Positions 43,910-51,988 of a DNA stretch of 64,000 bases are shown here, one piece after another. This stretch comes from Bradyrhizobium sp. 138 (lineage in GTDB: Bacteria; Pseudomonadota; Alphaproteobacteria; Rhizobiales; Xanthobacteraceae). The DNA lies in NCBI RefSeq assembly GCF_023074075.1, contig NZ_JADPKT010000087.1, positions 62,001-126,000 on the forward strand, written 5' to 3'. The notes beneath the pieces are model-generated. The model saw only the letters and a program-made list of their open reading frames with translations, did no database searches and was not told the DNA's origin. The stretch's first letter is position 1. Each line of letters starts with the position of its first letter. A program made the position numbers and the translations under genes.

Positions 43910-46900
43910 TCGCCCGCATCATCGCCTGGTCGGCGCGCAACCTGCTGCTCGTGTTGTTCGGCACCGGCTTTGCCGCCGCCGCCGGCCTCTATGCGCTGCT
44001 CCATCTTCCGCTGGACGCGATCCCCGACCTCTCGGACACGCAGGTCATCGTCTATACCGAATATCCCGGCCAGGCGCCGCAGGTGATCGAGGACCAGGTC
44101 ACCTATCCCCTGACGACGGCGATGCTGACCGTGCCGAAATCGAAGGTCGTGCGCGGCTTCTCGTTCTTCGGCGTGTCGTTCGTCTACGTGATCTTCGAGG
44201 ACGGCACCGACATCTACTGGGCGCGCTCGCGCGTCCTGGAGTTTTTGAACGGCGCTGCGTCGCGGCTTCCCGCCGGCGTCAGCCCGACCATCGGTCCCGA
44301 TGCGACCGGCGTCGGCTGGGTCTATCAGTACGCTGTCCTGTCAAAGGAACTGAACCTTGCGGATACCCGCACGATCCAGGACTGGAATTTGAAGTTTGCG
44401 CTGGCCAAGGCCGAAGGCGTCGCCGAGGTCGCCAGCATCGGCGGCTTCGTCAAGCAGTACAATGTGGTGCTCGATCCCCAGCGGATGCGCGATCGCGGCA
44501 TCAGCATGCAGAAGGTCCGCGACGCGATCCGCGCCAGCAACGCCGATGTCGGCGGGCGCACCGTCGAGCTCGCCGAGTTCGAATACGTCATCCGCGGCAA
44601 GGGCTACATCAAGGGCATCAACGATCTCGGCAACATCGTGCTGAAGACGAGCAATGGCACGCCGGTGCTGCTCCGCCACGTCGCCAGTGTCGAGCTCGGA
44701 CCGGACGAGCGCAGGGGCATTGCCGAGCTGAACGGCGAAGGTGAGGTCGCCAGCGGCATCGTGCTGCAGCGCTTCGGCGTCAATGCCCTCGACGTCATCG
44801 AGAACGTCAAAAGGCGCTTCAAGGAGATCGCGAGCAGCCTGCCGAAGTCGGTCGAGATCGTCCCGGTCTATGACCGCTCCAATCTGATCTACGCGGCCAT
44901 CGACACGCTCAAGCATACGCTGTTCGAGGAGAGCGTCGTGGTTGCGCTGGTCTGCATCGTGTTCCTGCTGCACGTCCGCAGCGCGCTGGTCGCGATCCTG
45001 ATGCTGCCGGTCGGCGTGCTGATGGCGTTCGGTGCCATGAAGCTGCTTGGCCTCGGCTCGAACATCATGAGCTTAGGCGGCATCGCGATTGCGATCGGCG
45101 CCATGGTGGATGCCGCGATCGTCATGATCGAGAACGCCCACAAGCATCTCGAACGCGCCAAGCCCGAGCAGTCCCGCGTCCAGATCCTGATCGATGCCGC
45201 ATCCGAAGTCGGGCCTGCGCTGTTCTTCAGCCTGCTGGTCATCACCGTATCGTTCATGCCGATCTTCACGCTGGAGTCGCAGGAGGGGCGGCTGTTCAGC
45301 CCGCTCGCGTTCACCAAGACGTTCGCGATGGCGGCTGCGGCCCTCTTGTCCGTCACCCTGGTGCCGGCGCTGATGGTGATCTTCGTCCGCGGCCGGATCG
45401 TGCCGGAGGGCAGGAATGCCATCAATCGTTTTCTGATCTGGATCTACCGGCCGGTGATCAAGGGCGTGCTGCGCGCCAAGGCGCTGGTGATCCTGGCCTC
45501 GCTCGTCGTGCTCGCCGTCACGATCTGGCCGGCGCAGCAGCTCGGAACCGAGTTCATGCCGGCGCTGAACGAGGGCACGCTGCTCTACATGCCGACAACG
45601 CTGCCCGGCATCTCCGTCACCAAGGCAGCCGAACTGATGCAGACGCAGGACCGCATCATCAAGTCGTTCCCGGAGGTCGCGTCCGTCTACGGCAAGGCGG
45701 GGCGGGCGGCGACCGCGACCGATCCGGCCCCGACCGAGATGTTCGAGACGGTGGTCAATCTGAAGCCGAAGGAGCAATGGAGGCCCGGCGTCACTGTCGA
45801 CAGCCTCATTGCGGAGATGGACAAGGCGCTGCAGTTTCCCGGCGTCTCCAATGCCTGGACCATGCCGATCAAGGCGCGGATCGACATGCTATCCACCGGC
45901 ATCCGTACGCCTGTCGGCGTCAAGGTCATGGGCACCGATCTCGTCGAGATCGACCGGCTGGCAAAGCAAATCGAACGGGTGATCAAGACGGTCCCGGGAA
46001 CGTCGTCGGCTTACGCCGAGCGTGGCATCGGCGGCTACTATCTCGAGATCGTCCCGGACCGCGAGGCGCTCGCCCGCTACGGCATTTTGATCCAGGACGT
46101 GCAAGACACCATCGCGGCCGCGCTCGGCGGCCAGACCGTAACCACGACGGTGGAGGGACGGCAGCGCTTCACAGTGAACATGCGCTATCCGCGTGATCTG
46201 CGCGACAATCCCAAGGCGATCGCCAGCGACATCCTGGTGCCGATGCCGGCGGGCGGCGCCGTGCCGCTCGGCGAGGTCGCCAAGGTCGAGCCGGCGCGTG
46301 GGCCGACGTCGATCCGCACCGAGAACGGTCAGCTCGCGACCTATATCTATGTCGACATCCGCGATCGCGACATCGGCAGCTACGTCGCTGACGCGCAACG
46401 CGCCGTGACGGAGAGCATCCAGTTTCCCGCCGGCACCTATGTGGTCTGGAGCGGCCAGTACGAATATCTCCAGCGCGCGGCAGCGCGCCTCAAGATCGTG
46501 ATCCCCGTGACGCTGACGATCATCTTCCTGCTGCTGTACCTGAATTTCAGGGCAATGACCGAGACCCTCATCGTGATGCTGTCGCTGCCGTTTGCGCTGG
46601 TCGGCGGCATCTGGATGATGTGGTGGTTCGGCTTCAATCTCTCCGTCGCGGTCGCCGTCGGCTTCATCGCGCTTGCAGGCGTCGCCGCCGAGACCGGCGT
46701 CGTAATGCTGATCTATCTCGAATACGCGCTGGTGGAGATGAAGGCGAAGCGCAACACCGAGGGCCGGGGCTTCACCCGGGCCGATCTCCATGACGCCATC
46801 ATGGTGGGCGCCGTCGAGCGCGTCCGGCCGAAGATGATGACCGTGGTCGCCATCATGGCGGGCCTGCTGCCGATCATGTGGAGCACCGGAACGGGGTCGG

Positions 46901-47082
46901 AGATCATGCAGCGCATCGCCCTGCCGATGATCGGCGGGATGATCTCATCGACGCTGCTGACGCTGATTGTGATCCCCGCGATCTTCGGCCTGGTGAAGGG
47001 GCGGGGGCTGCCGGGTGGCGAGCAACCGGCGCTCGCCGACGAGCCCGCGTGCGCCATGCAAGCCTCGCAAGCGGCAGAATAG
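43906..47082 (+). CDS. cusA: Heavy-metal efflux RND transporter (CusA/CzcA type)
   Basis: A 1058-residue inner-membrane pump with 12 transmembrane helices and two large periplasmic domains. HME-RND marks include GTGFAAAAGLYALLHLPLDA, DLSDTQVIVYTEYPGQAPQV, GAMVDAAIVMIENAHKHLE and the C-terminal AAETGVVMLIYLEYA. The metal specificity (copper/silver versus zinc/cobalt) cannot be settled by eye; the DLSDTQVIV segment and the adaptor domains favour a Cu/Ag type. No outer-membrane channel gene (CusC) follows: the operon ends here and converges on arsC. Confidence 0.93.
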   Translation: MIARIIAWSARNLLLVLFGTGFAAAAGLYALLHLPLDAIPDLSDTQVIVYTEYPGQAPQVIEDQVTYPLTTAMLTVPKSKVVRGFSFFGVSFVYVIFEDGTDIYWARSRVLEFLNGAASRLPAGVSPTIGPDATGVGWVYQYAVLSKELNLADTRTIQDWNLKFALAKAEGVAEVASIGGFVKQYNVVLDPQRMRDRGISMQKVRDAIRASNADVGGRTVELAEFEYVIRGKGYIKGINDLGNIVLKTSNGTPVLLRHVASVELGPDERRGIAELNGEGEVASGIVLQRFGVNALDVIENVKRRFKEIASSLPKSVEIVPVYDRSNLIYAAIDTLKHTLFEESVVVALVCIVFLLHVRSALVAILMLPVGVLMAFGAMKLLGLGSNIMSLGGIAIAIGAMVDAAIVMIENAHKHLERAKPEQSRVQILIDAASEVGPALFFSLLVITVSFMPIFTLESQEGRLFSPLAFTKTFAMAAAALLSVTLVPALMVIFVRGRIVPEGRNAINRFLIWIYRPVIKGVLRAKALVILASLVVLAVTIWPAQQLGTEFMPALNEGTLLYMPTTLPGISVTKAAELMQTQDRIIKSFPEVASVYGKAGRAATATDPAPTEMFETVVNLKPKEQWRPGVTVDSLIAEMDKALQFPGVSNAWTMPIKARIDMLSTGIRTPVGVKVMGTDLVEIDRLAKQIERVIKTVPGTSSAYAERGIGGYYLEIVPDREALARYGILIQDVQDTIAAALGGQTVTTTVEGRQRFTVNMRYPRDLRDNPKAIASDILVPMPAGGAVPLGEVAKVEPARGPTSIRTENGQLATYIYVDIRDRDIGSYVADAQRAVTESIQFPAGTYVVWSGQYEYLQRAAARLKIVIPVTLTIIFLLLYLNFRAMTETLIVMLSLPFALVGGIWMMWWFGFNLSVAVAVGFIALAGVAAETGVVMLIYLEYALVEMKAKRNTEGRGFTRADLHDAIMVGAVERVRPKMMTVVAIMAGLLPIMWSTGTGSEIMQRIALPMIGGMISSTLLTLIVIPAIFGLVKGRGLPGGEQPALADEPACAMQASQAAE

Positions 47083-47163
47083 GATCGGCGAGGCGCGTAC
47101 CCGTTCGTTGCGATTGCGCGCCGGGCCTGCAGGATTGGTCCGCGACTGCGCGCCGCCGTAAAC

Positions 47164-47565
47164 CTAGCGCGCTTCCACCACTTCGCCGTCCTCCTTCACG
47201 AAGCGGCCGACGGGATTGTCCAGCAGGTCGATGACGGCCTCCGAAGGGCGGCACAGCCGCGTGCCCTTCGGCGTCACCACGATCGGACGGTTGATCAGAA
47301 TGGGATGGGCCAGCATCTGGTCGATCAGCTCGTCGTCGGACCATCTGGGATCGTCGAGGCCGAGTTCCTTGTACGGCGTGCCCTTCTCGCGCAGCAGCGC
47401 GCGCACGGAAATGCCCATCGCCTTGACGAGCTCGATCAGCTTCTCCCGCGAGGGCGGCGTCTTCAGATATTCGATGACGACGGGTTCAGTGCCGCTCTGC
47501 CGGATCATCGCCAGCGTGTTGCGCGAGGTGCCGCAGTCGGGGTTGTGATAGATGGTGATGGTCAT
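47164..47565 (-). CDS. arsC: Arsenate reductase, glutaredoxin-coupled (ArsC)
   Basis: A 133-residue reductase that converts arsenate to arsenite using glutathione and glutaredoxin. The active Cys11 lies in YHNPDCGTSRNTL. The arginines that bind the anion are present in the RP-type segments (ILINRPIVVTPKGTRLCRPS). Its ATG overlaps the aqpS stop by four bases, so it is the last gene of arsR-aqpS-arsC. It converges on the cusA-type gene, about 80 bases away. Confidence 0.93.
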   Translation of the reverse strand: MTITIYHNPDCGTSRNTLAMIRQSGTEPVVIEYLKTPPSREKLIELVKAMGISVRALLREKGTPYKELGLDDPRWSDDELIDQMLAHPILINRPIVVTPKGTRLCRPSEAVIDLLDNPVGRFVKEDGEVVEAR

Positions 47566-48263
47566 CGAGGTATCTCCGCAATTGGAACAGGGCCGCGTGC
47601 CTGCGAGGCGCCGAGCAGCCAGTTCATCAGCAGCATACCGGCGAACGCGCCGCAGAGCTCTGCAAGGATGAATCCGGGCAGGTCAACGGGGCGAATGCCG
47701 GCGAACGTGTTGGTCAGCGACCTTGCGATGGCGACTGCCGGATTGGCAAACGACGTGGAAGCCGTGAACCAATAGGCCGCCGTGATGTAAAGCCCGACCA
47801 GCCAGGGCACTGCCGTGCGCTGAAAGCGGATGCCGGCCAGGATCGTCGCGACCAACCCGAACGCAGCGACGGCTTCGGCGAACCATTGCGGCCCTCCCGT
47901 GCGAACCTTCGTCGAGAGGTCGAGCAGGGGCAGTCCGAACATCAGATGCGCGGCTATTGTTCCTGCGATGCCGCCGGCGATCTGCGCGATCACGTAGAGC
48001 GCAGCCTCGTTCACCGGCAATTCGCGCTTGCCGGTGAAGACGAGGGTGACGGCCGGATTGAAGTGCGCGCCGGAGATCGGACCGAGCACCGTGATCAGGA
48101 CAACCAGAATGGCCCCGGTCGGCAAGGTGTTGCACAGCAGTGCAAGCGCTACATCCTTGGTCAGGGTCTCCGCCATGATGCCGGACCCCACCACGGTGGC
48201 GACGAGAATGCCCGTGCCGAGCGCCTCGGCCGCGAGGCGCCGCGAAAGGTCGAAGGCCTCCAT
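47562..48263 (-). CDS. aqpS: Aquaglyceroporin-type channel of an arsenic operon (AqpS-like)
   Basis: A 233-residue six-helix MIP channel. Both half-helix motifs are intact: NPA at residues 69-71 (GAHFNPAVTL) and NPA at 174-176 (SFANPAVAIA). In Sinorhizobium meliloti AqpS lets arsenite produced by ArsC flow out down its gradient, replacing ArsB. There is no arsB in this window, which fits that model. The ATG overlaps the arsR stop, so translation is coupled. Confidence 0.9.
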   Translation of the reverse strand: MEAFDLSRRLAAEALGTGILVATVVGSGIMAETLTKDVALALLCNTLPTGAILVVLITVLGPISGAHFNPAVTLVFTGKRELPVNEAALYVIAQIAGGIAGTIAAHLMFGLPLLDLSTKVRTGGPQWFAEAVAAFGLVATILAGIRFQRTAVPWLVGLYITAAYWFTASTSFANPAVAIARSLTNTFAGIRPVDLPGFILAELCGAFAGMLLMNWLLGASQARGPVPIAEIPR

Positions 48264-48622
48264 CAGCGCACCCGCTCCTTTCGCTTCGGTGAGCAGCAGG
48301 ATTGCAGGGTCTCGACGACGGGCTCGCAAACTTCGGGGCGTCCGCCGCAGCAATCGCGCAGCAGGAAAACCGCGATGTCGCGGAATTCGCCGAGATTGGC
48401 GCGGTAGACGATCGAGCGGCTGTGCCGCTCCGAGGAGACGAGGCGCGCGCGGCTGAGGATCGCCAGATGCGCCGAAAGCGTGTTCTGGGGGACTTCCAGC
48501 AGGCGGGCGAGATCGCCTGCCGCAAGGCCGTCAGGCTCGTGCCGGACCAGCGTCCGGAAGGCTTCCAGACGGGTCGATTGGGACAGCGCCGCGAGCGCCA
48601 GAACGGCTTCTTCGGTTTCCAT
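48263..48622 (-). CDS. arsR: ArsR-family metalloregulator of the arsR-aqpS-arsC operon
   Basis: A 119-residue winged-helix repressor. The DNA-binding helix is in DLARLLEVPQNTLSAHLAIL. Cysteines are concentrated near the C terminus: Cys91, Cys92 and Cys99 (in DCCGGRPEVC), then Cys109 and Cys110. Such clustered thiols are typical arsenite sensors. It heads the operon arsR-aqpS-arsC, with one to four-base overlaps. Its start has no obvious Shine-Dalgarno and is immediately preceded by AT-rich operator-like sequence. Confidence 0.9.
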   Translation of the reverse strand: METEEAVLALAALSQSTRLEAFRTLVRHEPDGLAAGDLARLLEVPQNTLSAHLAILSRARLVSSERHSRSIVYRANLGEFRDIAVFLLRDCCGGRPEVCEPVVETLQSCCSPKRKERVR

Positions 48623-48700
48623 ATATCCAGACTTATGGAATTATTGAGATGGCGTCAATCTGAAGTCCATGGCTTTATATTTCGAATATTCTGGAAATAC
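48622..48700. promoter_or_regulatory. Candidate ArsR operator region in the divergent arsR promoters
   Basis: ATATCCAGACTTATGGAATTAT at about 48622-48645 has inverted TCCA/TGGA halves. A second AT-rich imperfect palindrome ATATTTCGAATATTCTGG lies at about 48677-48694. They sit between the two divergent ArsR-family genes. Confidence 0.5.
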
Positions 48701-48738
48701 CGTTGACAGCCTGCTTGATGTGGAGCATCGTCCCCAGC

Positions 48739-49056
48739 ATGAAGATCGATGACGCAGCAGCACGGCTGGAAGCTCTGGGCAACCGGACCCGGCTCCAGAT
48801 CTATCGGGCCCTCGTTCGCGCCGGACACTCAGGCATGCCGGTCGGCCGCCTGCAGGAAAAGCTGAAGATCCCGGCCTCGACGCTGTCGCACCACATCAAG
48901 AGCCTGGTGTCGGTCGGGCTCGTCAGTCAGGTGCGTGAGTCCACCAGCCTGGTCTGTCATGCGAATTATGACACGATGCGAGGCCTGCTCGATTTCATGG
49001 CGGCAGAGTGTTGTGCCGACGAGGCCGAATGCAAGGGCGCGCAAACGGCGGCCTGA
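48739..49056 (+). CDS. Second ArsR/SmtB-family regulator
   Basis: A 105-residue winged-helix regulator. KIDDAAARLEALGNRTRLQI and the helix-turn-helix LQEKLKIPASTLSHHIKSLV are standard. The C terminus has ECCADEAEC, a likely metal(loid) site. ATG at 48739 is chosen; the frame opens earlier at 48703, within the operator region. It is divergent from arsR and directly precedes the flavoprotein gene, so it may control that gene independently of the first arsR. Confidence 0.85.
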   Translation: MKIDDAAARLEALGNRTRLQIYRALVRAGHSGMPVGRLQEKLKIPASTLSHHIKSLVSVGLVSQVRESTSLVCHANYDTMRGLLDFMAAECCADEAECKGAQTAA

Positions 49057-49103
49057 TTTTTTTGCGGATTTATTCCATGATTCTAGAAAAATGGGAGAAG
49101 CCA

Positions 49104-50468
49104 ATGAGCGGGAAGACGGTTGCGATCATCGGGGCAGGGCCGGTCGGCCTCGCGGCGGCCGCGCACGTGCTCGAACGCGGCATGTCGCCCATCGTGCTCG
49201 AGGCCGGAGGTGAGGCCGCCCATGCGGTCCGTCAGTGGCAGCACGTGCAGCTGTTCTCGCCGTGGGAATACAATGTCGACAAGGCGGCGGCGCGCCTGCT
49301 CGCCCTGACGGGATGGAATTCGCCGGACCCGCAACCCTATCCGAGCGGCGGCGAGCTGATCGAGCGCTATCTCGATCCGCTCGCGACGCGAACGCCGCTG
49401 CGCGAGGCGATCCGGACCTCGAGCCGTGTCACGGCGATCAGCCGCGCCGGCTTCGACAAGGCGAGGACGAAGGGCAGGGAGCCGGCGCCGTTCGAGATTC
49501 GCTATCAGAACGGCAAGGGCCCCGAAGTGCTGCGCGCCGACGCCGTGATCGACGCGTCAGGCACGTGGTTCTCGCCCAATCCCGCCGGCAGCAACGGCTT
49601 GCCGGCGATCGGCGAACGCGAGCGCGCGGACCGCATCGCCCATGGCATGCCGGACGTGCGGAGCACAGATCGCGCCAGATATGCCGGGAAGACCATTGCC
49701 GTGCTCGGTGCCGGCCATTCCGCCGTGGGCACGCTGATCGATCTCGTGCAACTCGCCGATGAAGTGCCCGGCACCAAGCCCGTCTGGCTCCTGCGTGGCA
49801 CTGAACCCGCAAAGGCCTTTGGCGGCGGCCGTAACGACCAGCTTGCCGCACGCGGCGAGCTTGGCTCGACCTTCGCCGCGCTGGTCGCTGCCGGCAAGAT
49901 CGCGGTCGAGACCGGATTCGGCGTCACGCATGTGTCGGACTCCGAAGGTCGCCTCAGGATTTCGGCCGGCGCCGGCTGCGGCGCGCGTAGCGTGATTGCG
50001 GATGAGTTGATCGTCGCGACCGGTTTTCGTCCGGACTTTTCATTCCTGTCCGAGCTGCGGCTTCGGCTCGACCCGGCCATCGAGGCGCCGGTCGCGCTGG
50101 CGCCGCTGATCGATCCCAACGAGCATAGCTGCGGCACGGTCCGTCCGCACGGCGCGCGCGAGCTCGCGCATGACGAGCCGGGCTTCTACGTCGCCGGCAT
50201 GAAATCCTACGGCCGGGCGCCGACCTTTCTGATGATGACAGGCTACGAGCAGGTCCGCTCGATCGCCGCCGACATCGCCGGCGACAAGAAGGCCGCGGCG
50301 CGGGTCGAGCTGGTGTTGCCGGAGACCGGCGTCTGCACCCGCGGTGGCGTGGAAAAAGGGGCCGCAGCGGAATGTTGCGGCGGTCCGGCCAAGGAAGATG
50401 TCTCGGCGTGCTGCGCCGCCGACGAGGCGGCGAAGAGGGCGGGTGCCTCCGGCTGCGGCTGCACATGA
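49104..50468 (+). CDS. ArsO-like flavin oxidoreductase with Cys-rich C-terminal tail
   Basis: A 454-residue flavoprotein with FAD-binding Rossmann motif VAIIGAGPVGLAAAAHVLER at the N terminus and a second dinucleotide motif AVLGAGHSAVGTLI. The family appears in arsenic loci (often called ArsO), where an oxidation is inferred. Unusually, the last 30 residues are thiol rich: AECCGGP, SACCAAD and SGCGCT, like metallothionein ends. ATG at 49104 follows GGGAGAAG. It is co-directional with the second ArsR gene, 47 bases downstream of it. Confidence 0.85.
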   Translation: MSGKTVAIIGAGPVGLAAAAHVLERGMSPIVLEAGGEAAHAVRQWQHVQLFSPWEYNVDKAAARLLALTGWNSPDPQPYPSGGELIERYLDPLATRTPLREAIRTSSRVTAISRAGFDKARTKGREPAPFEIRYQNGKGPEVLRADAVIDASGTWFSPNPAGSNGLPAIGERERADRIAHGMPDVRSTDRARYAGKTIAVLGAGHSAVGTLIDLVQLADEVPGTKPVWLLRGTEPAKAFGGGRNDQLAARGELGSTFAALVAAGKIAVETGFGVTHVSDSEGRLRISAGAGCGARSVIADELIVATGFRPDFSFLSELRLRLDPAIEAPVALAPLIDPNEHSCGTVRPHGARELAHDEPGFYVAGMKSYGRAPTFLMMTGYEQVRSIAADIAGDKKAAARVELVLPETGVCTRGGVEKGAAAECCGGPAKEDVSACCAADEAAKRAGASGCGCT

Positions 50469-50534
50469 GGCAGTTGCAATGCGCAAGCTGAGCGGCACTT
50501 CGGCGGCGATCGTTCCACCAGTCGGATATCGCCG

Positions 50535-50942
50535 CTACGGCTGCGGAGGAAAACGGTCGAACGTCGGCAGCTCGTGCGCGTGCGCCATCCAGCGCAGGCG
50601 CTCGGCGACCTGGATGTGCATCGTCGGCGGGATCGCATCGGGATCGTCGTAGGTCGCGCTCTGGACGTCGATGATCCCGGGCTGCATGCTGGCGTTGACA
50701 TAGAACAGGCCGGTTCCGCAGTCGCCGCAAAAGTGCCGTTGCGCATGTTCCGAAGACCGGTACACCTTGGGCTCGCCCTTGGTCACCTTGACGGCGTCCT
50801 CCGCGTACATCGTCCAGCCGACAAGTGGAGCGCCGGCGTGAACTCTGCAATCGCGGCAGTGGCACAGCGCGTGCACGATCATTTCGCCTTCGATCTGATA
50901 ACGGATTGCGCCGCAGTGACAGCCGCCGGTGATGGTGCTCAT
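50535..50942 (-). CDS. GFA family zinc protein, second copy
   Basis: A 135-residue protein with the GFA zinc cysteines: GGCHCGAIRY, LCHCRDCRVHAG and HFCGDCGTGLF. ATG at 50942 follows GGGAGGAACGC; the longer frame to 51194 has a spurious N terminus derived from the decayed LysR region. It is unrelated in position to the first GFA gene (9782-10246) and similar in size. It converges on the flavoprotein gene. The substrate is unknown. Confidence 0.88.
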   Translation of the reverse strand: MSTITGGCHCGAIRYQIEGEMIVHALCHCRDCRVHAGAPLVGWTMYAEDAVKVTKGEPKVYRSSEHAQRHFCGDCGTGLFYVNASMQPGIIDVQSATYDDPDAIPPTMHIQVAERLRWMAHAHELPTFDRFPPQP

Positions 50943-51060
50943 GCGTTCCTCCCGTTTGAAGGTCAGTTCGGTGGATCGATAGCTCCCGAGGCTTGCAGCA
51001 TCAATGGTGCAATCGAGTTGCGATTGCGTCCTACTGTCGCTTGACAACTGCTGCCATCGC

Positions 51061-51222
51061 TCAAGCCGAGCGGCCGGCCGCAAGCTCGCGCGTGATCCAC
51101 TCGGTGAAGGCGCGGATGGCGCGACGCTGCTGGCCTGCGCGGGGAAAGACCAGATGATGGCCGACATAGCGAATGTCGGTGGAACGTCTGGCAAGGGGCG
51201 CCACCAACCGCTTGGTCGCGAA
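51061..51222 (-). pseudogene. C-terminal fragment of a LysR-family regulator
   Basis: In frame ending at TGA 51061-51063, the sequence reads FATKRLVAPLARRSTDIRYV, then HHLVFPRAGQQRRAIRAFTEW, then ITRELAAGRSA, the typical end of a GcvA-type LysR effector domain. No upstream part is present: the frame meets foreign sequence at about 51222. About 54 residues remain, so it is a decayed gene. Confidence 0.75.
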
Positions 51223-51252
51223 ACCTGCTCATCTTCTTCGTAATCATCGCCC

Positions 51253-51402
51253 CCGTTCGGCGTCGGCTATTACGCCGCCTGCGCCATCAGCCGCATCAGT
51301 CCCGACGAAGGCATCGGACCGATCGTCGGCTATATCGTGGCCTTGCTGATCGGCACGCTGGTGGTTGCTGCGATCCCCTGGATTTCGACCGGATTTCTGT
51401 GA
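51253..51402 (+). pseudogene. C-terminal fragment of a TRAP transporter large permease (DctM)
   Basis: Starting near CCG at 51253, the frame reads PFGVGYYAACAISRISPDEG, then a transmembrane-like IVGYIVALLIGTLVVAAIPW, then ISTGFL and a stop at 51402. This matches the end of DctM large permeases. The N-terminal 400 residues and the DctP/DctQ partners are missing. It starts about 30 bases from the LysR fragment, pointing away from it. Confidence 0.72.
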
Positions 51403-51724
51403 GGCAGAAAGGTGAGAGCCCAGTCAAAGAGTGGCCGTCGATGTGGTTCCATCGAACGGTGACCCTTTCGTGATGCGCCTCGGGCAGGCGCCGGTTGACA
51501 GCTCTGCGGCCAGGGTTTTTCATTCGCGGTACCGGGGACCGTGCGATCTCCCCGTGAGGCGACACGCTCAAGCATCGCGTCCTGATCACCAAGGGCGCAG
51601 CATGTCTCCATACCCGATCTCATCCGAAAAATTGTTGGTTCATCGTGCGCGGCGGCCACGCCGAGGCGGCGCCGTGACACAGGCCGATCTCACCTGGGGC
51701 TGGGATCCCGCAAGGAGAACAATC
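51403..51724. other. Intergenic stretch following the decayed LysR/DctM scar
   Basis: About 320 bases with no gene I can support. Short frames on both strands lack starts, family features and a plausible composition. It is probably remnant DNA from the same rearrangement. Confidence 0.5.
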
Positions 51725-51949
51725 ATGCGTACAGGAATCTTTTACGCGGTCCTGTGTTTCGCGGCAGGGCTGTCGAGCGCATACGCTCTGACACCGGAGG
51801 AGCTCGTCGCCAAACTCCAGGCTGCCGGCTATTCGCAGGTTAGCGACATCAAGTCGACCGCCGAGGGGACGACCGCAAAGGCCGTGAAGAACGGCAAACA
51901 AGTGCGGCTCGTCGTCGACAGCGGCGGTCAGATCAAAGAGCAGAAATGA
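51725..51949 (+). CDS. Small exported PepSY-domain protein
   Basis: A 74-residue protein with signal peptide (TGIFYAVLCFAAGLSSAYA) and a mature PepSY-like unit (LTPEELVAKLQAAGYSQVSD, with a VRLVVDSGGQI strand). PepSY domains often act as peptidase propeptide-like inhibitors or chaperones in the periplasm. ATG at 51725 follows AAGGAGAAC with good spacing. It lies 39 bases before the DUF1259 gene and is probably co-transcribed with it. Confidence 0.83.
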   Translation: MRTGIFYAVLCFAAGLSSAYALTPEELVAKLQAAGYSQVSDIKSTAEGTTAKAVKNGKQVRLVVDSGGQIKEQK

Positions 51950-51988
51950 GGCGCCGGCGGGCGAAATCCAGCCTTGAGGAGCAGTTCA

